A stretch of 64,000 nt of DNA from Brevibacillus agri (lineage in GTDB: Bacteria > Bacillota > Bacilli > Brevibacillales > Brevibacillaceae), in contig NZ_CP026363.1 of the NCBI RefSeq assembly GCF_004117055.1, positions 540,001 to 604,000 of the forward strand, given 5' to 3'. Shown here in pieces: positions 49,682 through 59,039 of this stretch. Every line of letters begins with the position of its first letter. Position 1 is the stretch's first letter. The notes below the pieces were generated by a model. It was given only the letters and a program-made list of their open reading frames with translations. It did not search any database and was not told the origin of the DNA. Made by a program: the position numbers and the translations under genes.

Positions 49682-50902
49682 ATGGGGTTTTACGATGATT
49701 TGACTCACGTGGAGCGGAAAAAACGAAGCGGTTCTATCGGTCGCACTGTCTTGACGTCCGTAACGTCGGCGGTGATTGGGGGAATGGTCGTCCTGCTCAT
49801 GCTGCCGACTCTCTCCAACTCCGGATATATCAATATGGTCAAGCCAGGAGCGTCAAACGTCATGAGCAATCCCGCGGCCAACCTGTTTGCCACGCCTGTA
49901 TCTGTAAAGGTAGAAACCGGTACAGTAAACGCAGTGAAAAAAGTGGAGAACGCGGTTGTCGGCGTCATCAATATCGGCCGTGCCCGCAGCAATTGGTTCA
50001 GCAATACGCAAGATGTCGAGCAGGGTGAAGGTTCTGGCGTCATTTTCGAGAAAAAGGGCGGCAAAGCCCACATCATCACCAACTACCACGTCATCGACCA
50101 GGCGCAGAAGCTGGAAATCGCCTTGCCGACAGGGGAAAAGGTGGACGCGAAGGTTTTGGGTGCTGACCCGTACGCCGACCTCGCCGTCCTGGAAATCGAC
50201 GGCTCCAAGGTAACCGCCGTTGCCGAGCTGGGGGACTCCTCCACGCTGCAAGTAGGCGAGCCGGCGATCGCCATCGGGAACCCTCTGGGCATGAAGTTTT
50301 CCCGCACGGTGACACAGGGCATCATCAGTTCTCTGGAGCGCTCCATGCCGATGGACTTTAACGAAGACGGCCAGGACGACTGGGAGCTGGATGTTTTGCA
50401 AACGGACGCAGCGATCAACCCGGGCAACAGCGGTGGCGCACTCGTCAACATTCAAGGACAGGTCATCGGGATCAATACGCTGAAAATCTCCAAAGCCGGT
50501 GTAGAAGGTCTTGGTTTTGCCCTGCCGATCAATGACGTGAAAGTCATCGTCAGCGAGTTGATGGAAAAAGGCAAGCTGGAACGCGCTTACCTCGGCGTAC
50601 AGCCATTCGACCTGACCAACGTGCCGCGCGTGCATTGGAAAGAAACCTTGAACCTGCCGGATGAAGTAAAAGCAGGGGTCGTCATCCAAGGCGAAGTCGG
50701 CAAATTCTCCCCAGCGGGCGAAGTCGGCCTGAGACAATACGACGTCATCGTCAAAATGGACAACAAGGACATTGCCAACGGCGCTCAACTGCGCAAGTTC
50801 CTGACCTTGAACAAAAAGCCGGGCGACACGGTTGTGATTACGTACTACCGTGACGGCTTCAAGAAGACGGCTACTGTCAAGCTGACGAAAACACCGCAGT
50901 GA
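49682..50902 (+). CDS. htrA: HtrA-like serine protease (YyxA/HtrC)
   Basis: A 406-aa membrane-anchored protease/chaperone. N-terminal helix (about 24-44), trypsin-like domain with catalytic H in ITNYHVID, D in YADLAVLEID and S in NPGNSGGALV, then a C-terminal PDZ domain (VVIQGEVGKFSPAGEVGLRQYDVIVKMD). It degrades misfolded exported proteins. It is the usual gene after walJ in Bacillales. A short motif NEDGQDDW in the LD loop is Asp-rich. Confidence 0.95.
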   Translation: MGFYDDLTHVERKKRSGSIGRTVLTSVTSAVIGGMVVLLMLPTLSNSGYINMVKPGASNVMSNPAANLFATPVSVKVETGTVNAVKKVENAVVGVINIGRARSNWFSNTQDVEQGEGSGVIFEKKGGKAHIITNYHVIDQAQKLEIALPTGEKVDAKVLGADPYADLAVLEIDGSKVTAVAELGDSSTLQVGEPAIAIGNPLGMKFSRTVTQGIISSLERSMPMDFNEDGQDDWELDVLQTDAAINPGNSGGALVNIQGQVIGINTLKISKAGVEGLGFALPINDVKVIVSELMEKGKLERAYLGVQPFDLTNVPRVHWKETLNLPDEVKAGVVIQGEVGKFSPAGEVGLRQYDVIVKMDNKDIANGAQLRKFLTLNKKPGDTVVITYYRDGFKKTATVKLTKTPQ

Positions 50903-51283
50903 TGAGTTGACGTGATATTGTGAGTAACAACAGTAAGGCTTTTGTGGTCGATTAAGCTTATGGATGGCAAGCGTTGCGTTGTTGCTATGGCGTTGCGCTT
51001 CCTTTCATAGAGTTTCCATAGATGGAGATGCGGACATGGCATGGCATGGCATGTAGCATGAATAAGGGCTGTGAATGCAAGTCCGCTCCGTGAGTAAAGA
51101 TCGAGCTTGGCGGCGCTCTGGTGGCTGGTGAAAGACGGAATCCAGAAGTCTTCTGGAAGCCTGTTGCCAAACCGGAGCGTCTCGCCAGCAACAACTGACA
51201 GCAATTCCGGGACGATTTTGTCCCGTTTGCATATAAGTAGTTCCCCCCTCTATCTATTTGTAAAATAGATCCCTTCTTTGTAG
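50903..51283. other. gene-free stretch between htrA and the CxxH/CxxC gene
   Basis: No gene supported. It contains CATGGCATGGCATGGCATG (51035-51053, a 5-bp repeat that is also palindromic at each CATG) and a near-perfect palindrome CCAGAAGTCTTCTGG (about 51144-51158). Minus-strand frames here lack ribosome sites. Confidence 0.55.
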
Positions 51284-51316
51284 AGCGTCGAGCTGAGATC
51301 GGCGCTTTCTTTTTTT
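51284..51316 (+). terminator. terminator upstream of the CxxH/CxxC gene
   Basis: AGCGTCGA (51284-51291) / TCGGCGCT (51299-51306), 7-nt loop, T-rich tail. It probably ends htrA transcripts after a long 3' region. Confidence 0.75.
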
Positions 51317-51450
51317 GTGTGGAAACTGGGGTGAAGTGTCAGCTTAGCTTAGTTCGGAGCAGCAAATCAGCACGTCATGGATTTGTTTTGCTGTCGTTCT
51401 GGGGTAGAATAAGAAGCGACATGAAAATGCGCGGAAAAGAGGCAATGGAG

Positions 51451-51693
51451 ATGGACAAGATGATGGAAAGCATTCGCATAGAGGGCAAGGAAGTGGAGCT
51501 GCAAGCGGGATATCCGGTGCGTTTTTCCTGCATGGAGCATCTGGAGCAGGAACTGGATGACTACGTGAACGACTTCGAGACGGCACCGGACACGTATCCG
51601 GCACAGGCGATCGACGACAGCGCAGCCGACAAGCGCTGCCGGGTATGCGGCGAGCCAGGCCAGATTGCGCTTTTGAAAGAGAAAGGAATGTAG
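51451..51693 (+). CDS. CxxH/CxxC protein
   Basis: An 80-aa protein with paired metal-binding-like motifs: CMEH (CxxH) and CRVCG (CxxC) in a short acidic domain, matching the CxxH/CxxC family found directly before rlmH in Bacillales. Function is unknown; zinc binding is likely. I use ATG 51451 (GAGG 9 nt before); ATG 51421 or 51445 would lengthen it. It lies 6 bp before rlmH. Confidence 0.82.
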   Translation: MDKMMESIRIEGKEVELQAGYPVRFSCMEHLEQELDDYVNDFETAPDTYPAQAIDDSAADKRCRVCGEPGQIALLKEKGM

Positions 51694-51699
51694 ACGAAC

Positions 51700-52179
51700 G
51701 TGCAAATTTCGATTATCACCGTAGGCAAGCTGAAAGAAAAGTATTTGCGCGAGGGCATCGACGAGTACAGCAAGCGCCTGTCTGCCTACTGCAAACTGCA
51801 AGTAATCGAGGTCAACGACGAAAAAGCCCCGGAAGAAATGAGCGCGGCCGAAATGGAGCAGGTAAAGCGCAAGGAAGGCGAGCGCATCCTCGCGCAGATC
51901 AAACAGGACCAGTATGTGATCGCACTTGCGATCGAGGGGCAGATGTGGTCGTCGGAAAAGCTGTCGGCGGAGCTGGACAGGCTGGCGCTGCACGGGCGCA
52001 GCCAGGTGGCGTTCGTAATCGGCGGATCGCTCGGGCTGGCAGACACGGTGCTGAAGCGGGCGGATGCGCTGTTGTCTTTTTCGAAGATGACGTTTCCGCA
52101 TCAGTTGGTGCGGTTGGTGTTGTTGGAGCAGGTTTATCGGGGGTTTCGGATTAGTCGGGGGGAACCGTATCACAAGTAG
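51700..52179 (+). CDS. rlmH: 23S rRNA (pseudouridine1915-N3)-methyltransferase RlmH
   Basis: RlmH (SPOUT family, OrfX in staphylococci) methylates pseudouridine 1915 of 23S rRNA. The 159-aa protein has [21 protein letters not shown] at the start, the knot region [16 protein letters not shown], and ends [14 protein letters not shown] start 51700. In staphylococci the last codons hold the SCC integration site. Here too, the base composition changes sharply directly after this gene. Confidence 0.97.
   Translation: MQISIITVGKLKEKYLREGIDEYSKRLSAYCKLQVIEVNDEKAPEEMSAAEMEQVKRKEGERILAQIKQDQYVIALAIEGQMWSSEKLSAELDRLALHGRSQVAFVIGGSLGLADTVLKRADALLSFSKMTFPHQLVRLVLLEQVYRGFRISRGEPYHK
52162..52179 (+). other. 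candidate attachment site at the rlmH 3' end
   Basis: GAACCGTATCACAAGTAG encodes EPYHK-stop. It aligns with the SCC att core in the last codons of staphylococcal rlmH (GAAGC.TATCA.AA.). All DNA downstream to the window end looks accessory. No second copy is visible within the window, so use as an att site is inferred. Confidence 0.35.
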
Positions 52180-52195
52180 CGGCAACGGTTTGAAT

Positions 52196-52224
52196 TTGAT
52201 TTATTAGAAAAAGTTCACTACAAT
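52196..52224 (+). promoter_or_regulatory. promoter of the three-gene cluster
   Basis: TTGATT (52196-52201), 17-bp spacer, TACAAT (52219-52224), beginning 17 bp after rlmH. The transcript would have a leader of about 115 nt. Confidence 0.65.
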
Positions 52225-52343
52225 TTTGAAAGAGATACTATAGGAAAAAGTACCCCTTTATGGAAAATGGATATAAAATAGATGTGAGAATTGAACTGTT
52301 TTTCATATATCAAAAGGGGACTTGGAATTGGAGGAACAAAAAT

Positions 52344-53588
52344 ATGTACGTTAAAGGTGTTTTGGAAAAGTTATATACAAGACTAAAGACCGAAGATGTT
52401 AAGGAGCTAATTAGCAAATACAGCCCAACTTGGGATGCAGGAAAGAAAATAAAGAAAAAGGATTTAATGCAGGAATTTTTATTACTTGAACAGTTCATAA
52501 GGCCAGAAGAAATTAAAGATTTTGTAGAAATGGCTGTAATGAAAAAAGTGATCGGATTGCCTGCTTATACCCACAAATTGGAAAATACTGATTTTCTATA
52601 TGGAAAGGATTTAACAACATTAAAGACAGAATATGAGAAACTGGATCACCCATTTACTGGAAGGAACACTGTGACTGTTAAGGTTACAAATTTTGAAACT
52701 AGTACATTCTCTCTAAAATTTCGTATAAAAGAATTTGAGGGGAGTTGGAAAACTGGAATTAAGGATTTGGATAGCTTAACAGCGATTGATACCGCCAACG
52801 TGGTAATTAATTTAAGTACTAAAGTTGTATCAATTAATGCAGGAAGCGATGCTATCCATGATATGGTTCTTAATTATTTGAAATATGTTTGCAGATGGCC
52901 CTTATCAACATATAGAATTAGTAAATCAAATTCATATACACACTCTGAGAATGCTAGTTATAAAACTACAATTCTCTTAGACTTGGTCTATAACCGATTA
53001 AAAGACCAAGGTATAGATGCTAGATTTGAGGAAATAAAATTCAAAGTTGGAAGTGAAAAAGATGACGTTAAAGATGTAACAATGAATGGAAATCAATTAC
53101 TTACATCTTATTTGGCATGTGAATATATTACTTTAGGTAAAGATATCATTCAATTTAAGCTTAAGGCCTCATTTAATGGAAATTCGTTTGCAGTTCAATT
53201 TTCACTAAAAGGAAAAGATTTAGATTATCTGAAGATAGTTATTGTTGATACAACCAATGAGCAACTAAAAAATAGGGTAATGGAAATTATTCAAGAAGAA
53301 TATATTAAAATGTGCGAACAAGGGATTGGTGACCTTCTAAGAATTAAGAAATTGTTAAACTCAATTTATGAACGGTTTGCCAAAAAAGACCAGGTCTATA
53401 CTGAGGTTATTGAAAATAGTGTAATCATTACTATTGAATCAGTAGCAAAATTGCTAAACAAATTAGACAATGAAGATCAAGAAATCAAAGAAGTATTGCA
53501 AAGCATTGTTAGTGCAAATGAAACCATCTTACACTCGACTGGGTATAAGGCTGAAATAAAAAGTCTTAGTGATATTAAAAAGTTTTAA
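52344..53588 (+). CDS. unrecognised protein A of the three-gene cluster
   Basis: A 414-aa protein, start ATG 52344 after GGAGG (the frame is open from 52260). An N-terminal helical part (about 1-75; KLYTRLKTEDVKELISKYSP, LMQEFLLLEQFIRPEEIKDFVEMAV) may be a small DNA- or protein-binding domain. A beta-rich centre follows (VTVKVTNFETSTFSLKFRIKEF, NVVINLSTKVVSI), with a repeat of similar shape later (IQFKLKASFNGNSFAVQFSLKG), then a helical C-terminus. No catalytic motif and no membrane segment were seen. The gene is much AT-richer than the chromosome. I do not recognise the family. Confidence 0.7.
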   Translation: MYVKGVLEKLYTRLKTEDVKELISKYSPTWDAGKKIKKKDLMQEFLLLEQFIRPEEIKDFVEMAVMKKVIGLPAYTHKLENTDFLYGKDLTTLKTEYEKLDHPFTGRNTVTVKVTNFETSTFSLKFRIKEFEGSWKTGIKDLDSLTAIDTANVVINLSTKVVSINAGSDAIHDMVLNYLKYVCRWPLSTYRISKSNSYTHSENASYKTTILLDLVYNRLKDQGIDARFEEIKFKVGSEKDDVKDVTMNGNQLLTSYLACEYITLGKDIIQFKLKASFNGNSFAVQFSLKGKDLDYLKIVIVDTTNEQLKNRVMEIIQEEYIKMCEQGIGDLLRIKKLLNSIYERFAKKDQVYTEVIENSVIITIESVAKLLNKLDNEDQEIKEVLQSIVSANETILHSTGYKAEIKSLSDIKKF

Positions 53589-53649
53589 TTTGTAACCAGA
53601 GTATATTAGATATATTTCTTTACCAAGAATACGGAAAGGGGGGATTAAT

Positions 53650-54276
53650 ATGTTTGATCTAGAGCGAAATTGTGTGTTCTATAATGTAGATGATATCAAT
53701 AGAATAAAAAATAGTATAAAGATAAATACTTCTTTGTTTGATAAATTTCAGATTGAAGAAGATTGTTCAGATTACACTAAAGTAACATATACGTGGATTG
53801 ATCATATTAGGGTGAGGGACAAAATTGTAGGTAGAGAACAAAAAACGGTTAGCTTTTTATTATTGGGACCAAGTAACATAATATGTTTCTTTTTAAATTC
53901 AGAAAGTAAGATGGTATTCATAATAAAAAAGTTAATAGACATCTCACAAGTTTCTTTCAAAAAACTAAATCTGTTTAATATTTTTATTAACGGTCGATTA
54001 GATGAAAAAAAGACGTTGTTCAAAATAATAAACTACCATGTTAAAAAACCATCTACGACTTATAATGAAAATATTTTTTGGGAAATAAACAATGAAGAAA
54101 TAGGTAGGAGCGAAATTAGAAATTTTTATGATTCAAATTTAATAACCAATCTTACATTAAAAAGCAATAACATTTATTTTTACTTGGATAGCCAATCAGT
54201 AGTCTCGTTTAATGATACAGATGGGATAAAGGAGATCTTGGATGTCATTGTTAAAATTACGGGAAATATTAACTAG
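53650..54276 (+). CDS. unrecognised protein B of the three-gene cluster
   Basis: A 208-aa protein, MFDLERNCVFYNVDDINRIKNS, with alternating beta strands and Lys/Asn-rich helices and no signal peptide, membrane helix or known catalytic motif. GGGGGGA precedes the ATG. It lies 61 bp after gene A and overlaps gene C by 35 bp, so B and C are probably translationally coupled. Base composition is as in gene A. Function is unknown. Confidence 0.68.
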   Translation: MFDLERNCVFYNVDDINRIKNSIKINTSLFDKFQIEEDCSDYTKVTYTWIDHIRVRDKIVGREQKTVSFLLLGPSNIICFFLNSESKMVFIIKKLIDISQVSFKKLNLFNIFINGRLDEKKTLFKIINYHVKKPSTTYNENIFWEINNEEIGRSEIRNFYDSNLITNLTLKSNNIYFYLDSQSVVSFNDTDGIKEILDVIVKITGNIN

Positions 54277-55330
54277 GTGGGGTACATTTTTATTTGTTAT
54301 TTTTTTATCTATTGTAGCAGTTTTAGTGATTGTTTACATTTATGGGGATCAGGATTTATCTAAGGTTAATATAAACGACAAAGCAGAATTGTTAAGTTGG
54401 ATTTATGCAGGAATAATGTCTTTGGTAGCTATCTTGACGATATTCGTAACATTTTCTTATGAACACAAATTGATAGCCGCAACTGAAATTTTGAACTCTT
54501 TCTATAGACCCTATACATTATCACTTGAGGAATTAAGGCATGGACTAATAAAATACCATTCTTTAACAGCGAAAGATAGACTTCTAAATTATATATACTT
54601 CATATTACTATTGCTATCATTCTTGTCTTTTGTTTTTTGGGGAACTATAATCTTAATTTATTCTAAATTTTCAATCCTTAGGCTAAATGGCACCCTATCA
54701 GTAGAGAGCATTGTTGATTTTGGGTTATATTCCTTTTGGTTTCTAATGGCTACAATATTTATTTTAATTCTTTTTGTTATTAATCAGTCTAGGAATAATA
54801 AAAATCCATTAACTAAGGGATATTTGCCAATAGTGAATCAATTGTTAGACGTCGATTTCATTAGTAAGCAAAATATTGATATTAGTGAGCTTTTGTATAA
54901 AACCTGTCCGATTGTCGAGTTATACTCAAACCCTGTTGAAAATAATTTGAATAGCTATGAACTAAATATCTATTTTCCAATAATGATGAAGAATTACAGA
55001 TATGTAATCAATATATTCAACCACAACCATGAAATAATTTTTAAATGTTATGGTACAATTCTAGATATATTTGAAGTAGGAATGATGCACAAAGAGTCTC
55101 TAGATTTACTAGAAGATGCGTTTGTTAGTATAAATGAAAATTGCTATGGTGAAATTAAAATCTATAATCAAAATCTAGATGCATTAACTAGGATAAGATT
55201 GACTCCTGAGATAAAAAGAGACAGCGTTACATTTACTCCACAAAGAAAAGTTAAAATTAGTACCCATGACAATGATAAAAGCATACTACTACAGCAAGAA
55301 TCAATAAATATTCAATACGAGAAATTTTGA
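54242..55330 (+). CDS. unrecognised four-helix membrane protein C of the three-gene cluster
   Basis: A 362-aa protein. Four membrane helices: about 14-34 (TFLFVIFLSIVAVLVIVYIYG), 48-70, 113-140 and 160-182. A soluble C-terminal part of about 175 residues (LNSYELNIYFPIMMKNYRYV ...) is probably cytoplasmic. The start overlaps the end of gene B by 35 bp. A membrane protein encoded after two soluble ones is the layout of several anti-phage systems, but no known effector motif is visible; another role is equally possible. Confidence 0.7.
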   Translation: MSLLKLREILTRWGTFLFVIFLSIVAVLVIVYIYGDQDLSKVNINDKAELLSWIYAGIMSLVAILTIFVTFSYEHKLIAATEILNSFYRPYTLSLEELRHGLIKYHSLTAKDRLLNYIYFILLLLSFLSFVFWGTIILIYSKFSILRLNGTLSVESIVDFGLYSFWFLMATIFILILFVINQSRNNKNPLTKGYLPIVNQLLDVDFISKQNIDISELLYKTCPIVELYSNPVENNLNSYELNIYFPIMMKNYRYVINIFNHNHEIIFKCYGTILDIFEVGMMHKESLDLLEDAFVSINENCYGEIKIYNQNLDALTRIRLTPEIKRDSVTFTPQRKVKISTHDNDKSILLQQESINIQYEKF

Positions 55331-55473
55331 GTTTAAGAACAAAAAATCCTAAGATTTGTATGAACCAAATTCACTAGCGCTTCTGCCAATAATTTTGTGC
55401 TTGACCAACCAAAATATACCAGGAAGTACTTTCCCTAATTGAGACTTTTTTCAGGACAATAGAATACATTGAG

Positions 55474-55504
55474 TAAGGCGAAGTGTATCATTGTCTTCGC
55501 CTTA
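55474..55504. terminator. hairpin between convergent gene C and the recombinase
   Basis: A perfect 10-bp stem TAAGGCGAAG (55474-55483) / CTTCGCCTTA (55495-55504), 11-nt loop. T-runs are weak on both sides. It is probably a shared terminator or barrier for the two converging genes. Confidence 0.55.
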
Positions 55505-55536
55505 TCTTACAAAAAATACGTTACCCCAGCTAACAA

Positions 55537-57096
55537 TTAATTTAGCATGCTATCAAACTGCCATTCAATACTATCAATTTTCCTATCTTTCGTCACCGTT
55601 ATTTCCTTAATCAACGCATGGACAAGCTGCTTCCGCTTCGCATGATCAGCCCTTTTAAACACATTCCGAAACTCCCTCAACATACCCTTCAACACTTCAA
55701 ACGGTATTGGAGCGGCTTCACCAGATTGCAACTGGCACTCGATTTCCGCTTTTCGAGCCGACAACCTCTGCTCCTGTTCCTTTAGCTCCTGAAATCTTGC
55801 TTTCAATATTTCAACTTCGAGCATATCGTTTTCGTACAGCCCCATATACTTGCCCATCTTACGCTTAATATCTGCCAGTTCCTTGTCCAGATGTTTCAAT
55901 TCCTGTACTAGTGGCTCTTTATCCACTTCTTGTCGTTGTCCCAGTTCCCTTGCCACATCTTCTGTGATTTGTGGCTGGCTTACTATCTTCTCTATACGAG
56001 CAAGAATCTCTTCTTCAGCATAATCTGCCCTAACGCTATTCGCCCGGCATACCGCAGAGCCTTTATTGGCAAACTGTCCACATTGATAGTACAGTGTGTA
56101 TTTGATTTCCCCATTCTTGTTTTTACGAGTGGCACGCTGAGCAACCATACCATGCCCACACATAGGGCAGCGCATGACCCCAGTAAAGGGAAAGGAGCCA
56201 TGAAACACCTGTGCTGGCTTTTCGGATTTTGTCTTGTACATGGCTTGTACGGTGTTCCAGAGTTCTTCAGAAATGATTGGTTCATGCTCACCATCTGCCA
56301 GAATGGGGCTGGCATTGGTACCTTTACGTCTTTTAACTGTCCAATTCTCTTGTTTATTGAAACGGATTTTGCCTACATAAAGCGGGTTATTCAGGATGTC
56401 TTTAACTGCCACTACACTAAAAGGCTTGCCCCATTTGGTCTTGTAGCCGAGGTGATTTAGTTCATTGGCAATCGCTTTTATCCCTTTTCCACTGGCGTAT
56501 TTTTCAAAGATCATCCGTACCAATGCCGCTTCTGATTCCACAATTACGAGTCTGGTCTCCTTTCGTTTACGGAATGTACTGCCTTCCACTTCAACAGACT
56601 CATACCCCAAAACTTTACCACCGTTCCATTTCCCTTGTCTGGCACGTTGTTTCATGCCCATTTTGACGTTATCGACAATTGTATTACGCTCCAGTTCCGC
56701 AACTGACCCCATCATTTGGAGAGCAAATCTGCCCATTGGTGTCTCTGTTTCAAAATTCTCGGTATAGCTGCGGAAGGAAACACCATGTTTTTGCAGTTCG
56801 TCTACGATGGTCAACAGATCAAGTTGGTTACGTGAAATCCGGTTAATCTTCCAAACGATCACTTCTTGAAACAGCCCTTGTTTGGCATCTCGCAGTAACT
56901 GTTGGAGTTGAGGACGATTCTGTATTGACTTGCCAGATATACCTTCGTCTTTATACTCCTTGGAAACTATATATCGGTTTTGTTTAGCATATTGTCTCAA
57001 TGTGTCCAACTGAGCCTGTATAGAGTAACCTTCCTCAGCTTGCTCCTCAGTACTTACTCGAGCATAGATCGCAACGGATTTCAAGTTATCAAACAT
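55537..57096 (-). CDS. large serine recombinase (site-specific integrase)
   Basis: A 519-aa recombinase. The resolvase catalytic domain has VAIYARVSTEEQAEEGYSIQAQ with the nucleophilic Ser near residue 15 and ISRNQLDLL; then the Recombinase domain (GYESVEVEGSTFR ... IANELNHLGYKTKWGKPF), a zinc ribbon (MRCPMCGHGM, QCGQFANKGSAVC) and a coiled coil (about 390-455). Enzymes of this class integrate phages, SCC elements (Ccr) and transposons. GGGAGG lies 8 nt before ATG 57096. It is the best candidate for the mobility gene of this region. Confidence 0.95.
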   Translation of the reverse strand: MFDNLKSVAIYARVSTEEQAEEGYSIQAQLDTLRQYAKQNRYIVSKEYKDEGISGKSIQNRPQLQQLLRDAKQGLFQEVIVWKINRISRNQLDLLTIVDELQKHGVSFRSYTENFETETPMGRFALQMMGSVAELERNTIVDNVKMGMKQRARQGKWNGGKVLGYESVEVEGSTFRKRKETRLVIVESEAALVRMIFEKYASGKGIKAIANELNHLGYKTKWGKPFSVVAVKDILNNPLYVGKIRFNKQENWTVKRRKGTNASPILADGEHEPIISEELWNTVQAMYKTKSEKPAQVFHGSFPFTGVMRCPMCGHGMVAQRATRKNKNGEIKYTLYYQCGQFANKGSAVCRANSVRADYAEEEILARIEKIVSQPQITEDVARELGQRQEVDKEPLVQELKHLDKELADIKRKMGKYMGLYENDMLEVEILKARFQELKEQEQRLSARKAEIECQLQSGEAAPIPFEVLKGMLREFRNVFKRADHAKRKQLVHALIKEITVTKDRKIDSIEWQFDSMLN

Positions 57097-57362
57097 CTAC
57101 AACGCCTCCCTATGAATCAGTGCATTTCCACACTTGGCAGAGCCTCATCAAACACAAATTTTTTCGATGAGGGAACCGCATCTCAATCCCTTTTTTCGTG
57201 AAAATGCTCTACATAAAAGAAGGCGAGAACATCAAAATTTACTCCCTGTATCTATGACGACTGTGAAGATTACAGGCTTTTTGAGATATAGATAACACTT
57301 TGAGCCAATTACAGAAGCGGGAGAGTTTAGAAGTAAAGTGGACATGTTTGGAGGGAACGGCA
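57097..57362. other. gap upstream of the recombinase
   Basis: No gene. It contains the inverted repeat CCTCATC / GATGAGG at about 57145-57174, a possible operator. On the plus side the ribosome site GGAGGGAAC for the next small gene begins near 57350. Confidence 0.45.
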
Positions 57363-57521
57363 ATGACGGGACTGGATGTGTTATGTGTGTTGTTTGGACT
57401 GTATTGCTGGGATAGGATTCTACAGCACAGGCTAAAAGAATGGACGGGACAGCATACCACACTTAGAAATCGTGGAAGAAAACGATTTGTCATTCGATCA
57501 TTTAAGGTAAGAGGAAAATGA
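57363..57521 (+). CDS. unrecognised 52-aa protein
   Basis: MTGLDVLCVLFGLYCWDRILQHRLKEWTGQ followed by a basic tail (LRNRGRKRFVIRSFKVRGK). One hydrophobic N-terminal segment with a positive C-terminus suggests a small membrane peptide. TTGGAGGGAAC precedes the ATG 57363. It lies directly before the IS110 element. It is possibly an element gene of unknown role. Confidence 0.5.
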   Translation: MTGLDVLCVLFGLYCWDRILQHRLKEWTGQHTTLRNRGRKRFVIRSFKVRGK

Positions 57522-57722
57522 GCAGAACTAGAAGGTTTGTATCCTTAGGCGGGTATGGTTATTATCCTGCCGACTTCATCTGCTCAGCAACCAAGCTCAT
57601 TGCCGAGTTAAGGAGCCATTCCTGTAATGAATGAATTTGGGGTTTGAATAAAAAAAGCACCTTCTGTAAACTGGGAAACGTTCCGTCCAAAGAACAATTA
57701 CCCGTACAGGAGGTACTCCACA

Positions 57723-59018
57723 ATGAAGTATAAGCAATCGAAAAAGCAGAATCAACGTATTCAACAAATTACCGAATTAACCCTTGTTGTCGGTGCAGAT
57801 ATTGCCAAGAAAACGCATGTTGCCAGAGCTGTCGATTTCCGCGGAATCGAGATTGGTAAGGACTGTGTGTTCGGCAATGACCATTCTGGCCTGACGAAAC
57901 TCGTTTCGTGGATGAAGGAGCTTCAGCGGCAATACGCCAAGACGGATATCATCTTGGGCATTGAGCCAACCGGACACTACTGGTTTCCACTGGCCGAATT
58001 TCTGCATCGAGAAAACATCAAAGTCGTTATCGTGAATCCTCATCACGTCAATAAAAGCAAAGAACTTGAAGACAATTCACCGACGAAGAATGATTACAAG
58101 GATGCTAGGTTAATCGCTGATTTAGTTCGCAATGGCAAGTACAGCGAGCCCAAATTGCCTACGAGCGTTTATGCCGATCTTCGTATTCTCATGAACCTTC
58201 GAGAGAAGGTGATGGTGAACTTCGGTCAAGTCCAACGGCGTATCCAGAACTGGCTTGATCGCTTCTTTCCGGAGTACAGCCTTGTGTTTAAAGATTGGGA
58301 AGGAAAGGCCTCGCTCATCACGCTTCGTGAATTTCCGACGCCACAGGAGATTGTATCGCTTGGCGCGAGTACAATCGTGAACCGATGGAAGGAAGACGTG
58401 AAGCGAGCGGTTGGCTCCAAACGTGCAGCGCAACTCCTACAAGCTGCCACAAACTCAATTGGACTTACCGAAGGGCTGACGGCGGCGAAAATCGAGCTCA
58501 AGGCCTTACTGGAACAATATGAACTATTCTCAAGGCAACTTGAAGAAATCATGGCGCAAGTGGAAGCATTGCTTGCACAAATTCCAGGTACAAATGAAAT
58601 GCTGACAGTACCAGGAATCGGCGTTGTTACGCTGGCGGGCTTCTTGGCTGAAGTTGGTGATCTTAGCGGTTATGACCATGGGCAGCAGATCATCCGTCTT
58701 GCTGGATTTAACCTCAAAGAGAACAGTTCCGGCAAGAAGAAGGGCAAGTCCACGATTACCAAGCGTGGACGATCCCGACTAAGAGCCTTGCTATTTCGGG
58801 CGATGATGCCGATGGTCGCCAAAAACGCCGAATTCAAGGCGTTGCACCATTACTTTACGAAGCGAAGTCATAATCCGCTCAAGAAGAAGCAGTCTATAGT
58901 GGCACTCTGCGGGAAGCTCATTCGCGTACTGTACACACTAGGCACGAAGTGCATTCCGTACAATGCGTCCGACGTATTAGGACCTGTACGCCAGTCCCAA
59001 ATACAGATGGTAGCTTAA
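57723..59018 (+). CDS. IS110-family transposase
   Basis: A 431-aa recombinase. The N-terminal DEDD/RuvC-like domain has GADIAKKTHVAR (first Asp), IEPTGHYW (Glu) and NDYKDARLIADL (paired Asp). The C-terminal Transposase_20 domain has LLAQIPGTNEMLTVPGIGVVTLAGFLAEVGD and the catalytic serine region LAGFNLKENSSGKKKGK. IS110 enzymes move DNA using a bridge RNA encoded in the element. It appears full length and intact. AGGAGG precedes ATG 57723. Confidence 0.96.
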   Translation: MKYKQSKKQNQRIQQITELTLVVGADIAKKTHVARAVDFRGIEIGKDCVFGNDHSGLTKLVSWMKELQRQYAKTDIILGIEPTGHYWFPLAEFLHRENIKVVIVNPHHVNKSKELEDNSPTKNDYKDARLIADLVRNGKYSEPKLPTSVYADLRILMNLREKVMVNFGQVQRRIQNWLDRFFPEYSLVFKDWEGKASLITLREFPTPQEIVSLGASTIVNRWKEDVKRAVGSKRAAQLLQAATNSIGLTEGLTAAKIELKALLEQYELFSRQLEEIMAQVEALLAQIPGTNEMLTVPGIGVVTLAGFLAEVGDLSGYDHGQQIIRLAGFNLKENSSGKKKGKSTITKRGRSRLRALLFRAMMPMVAKNAEFKALHHYFTKRSHNPLKKKQSIVALCGKLIRVLYTLGTKCIPYNASDVLGPVRQSQIQMVA

Positions 59019-59039
59019 ATTCAAACGATAATTCTCGTT

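Noticed and set aside
52344-55330. Assigning the three-gene cluster to a named defence system
   Set aside because: No signature motif of any known system was visible; only the layout is suggestive, so no name is given.
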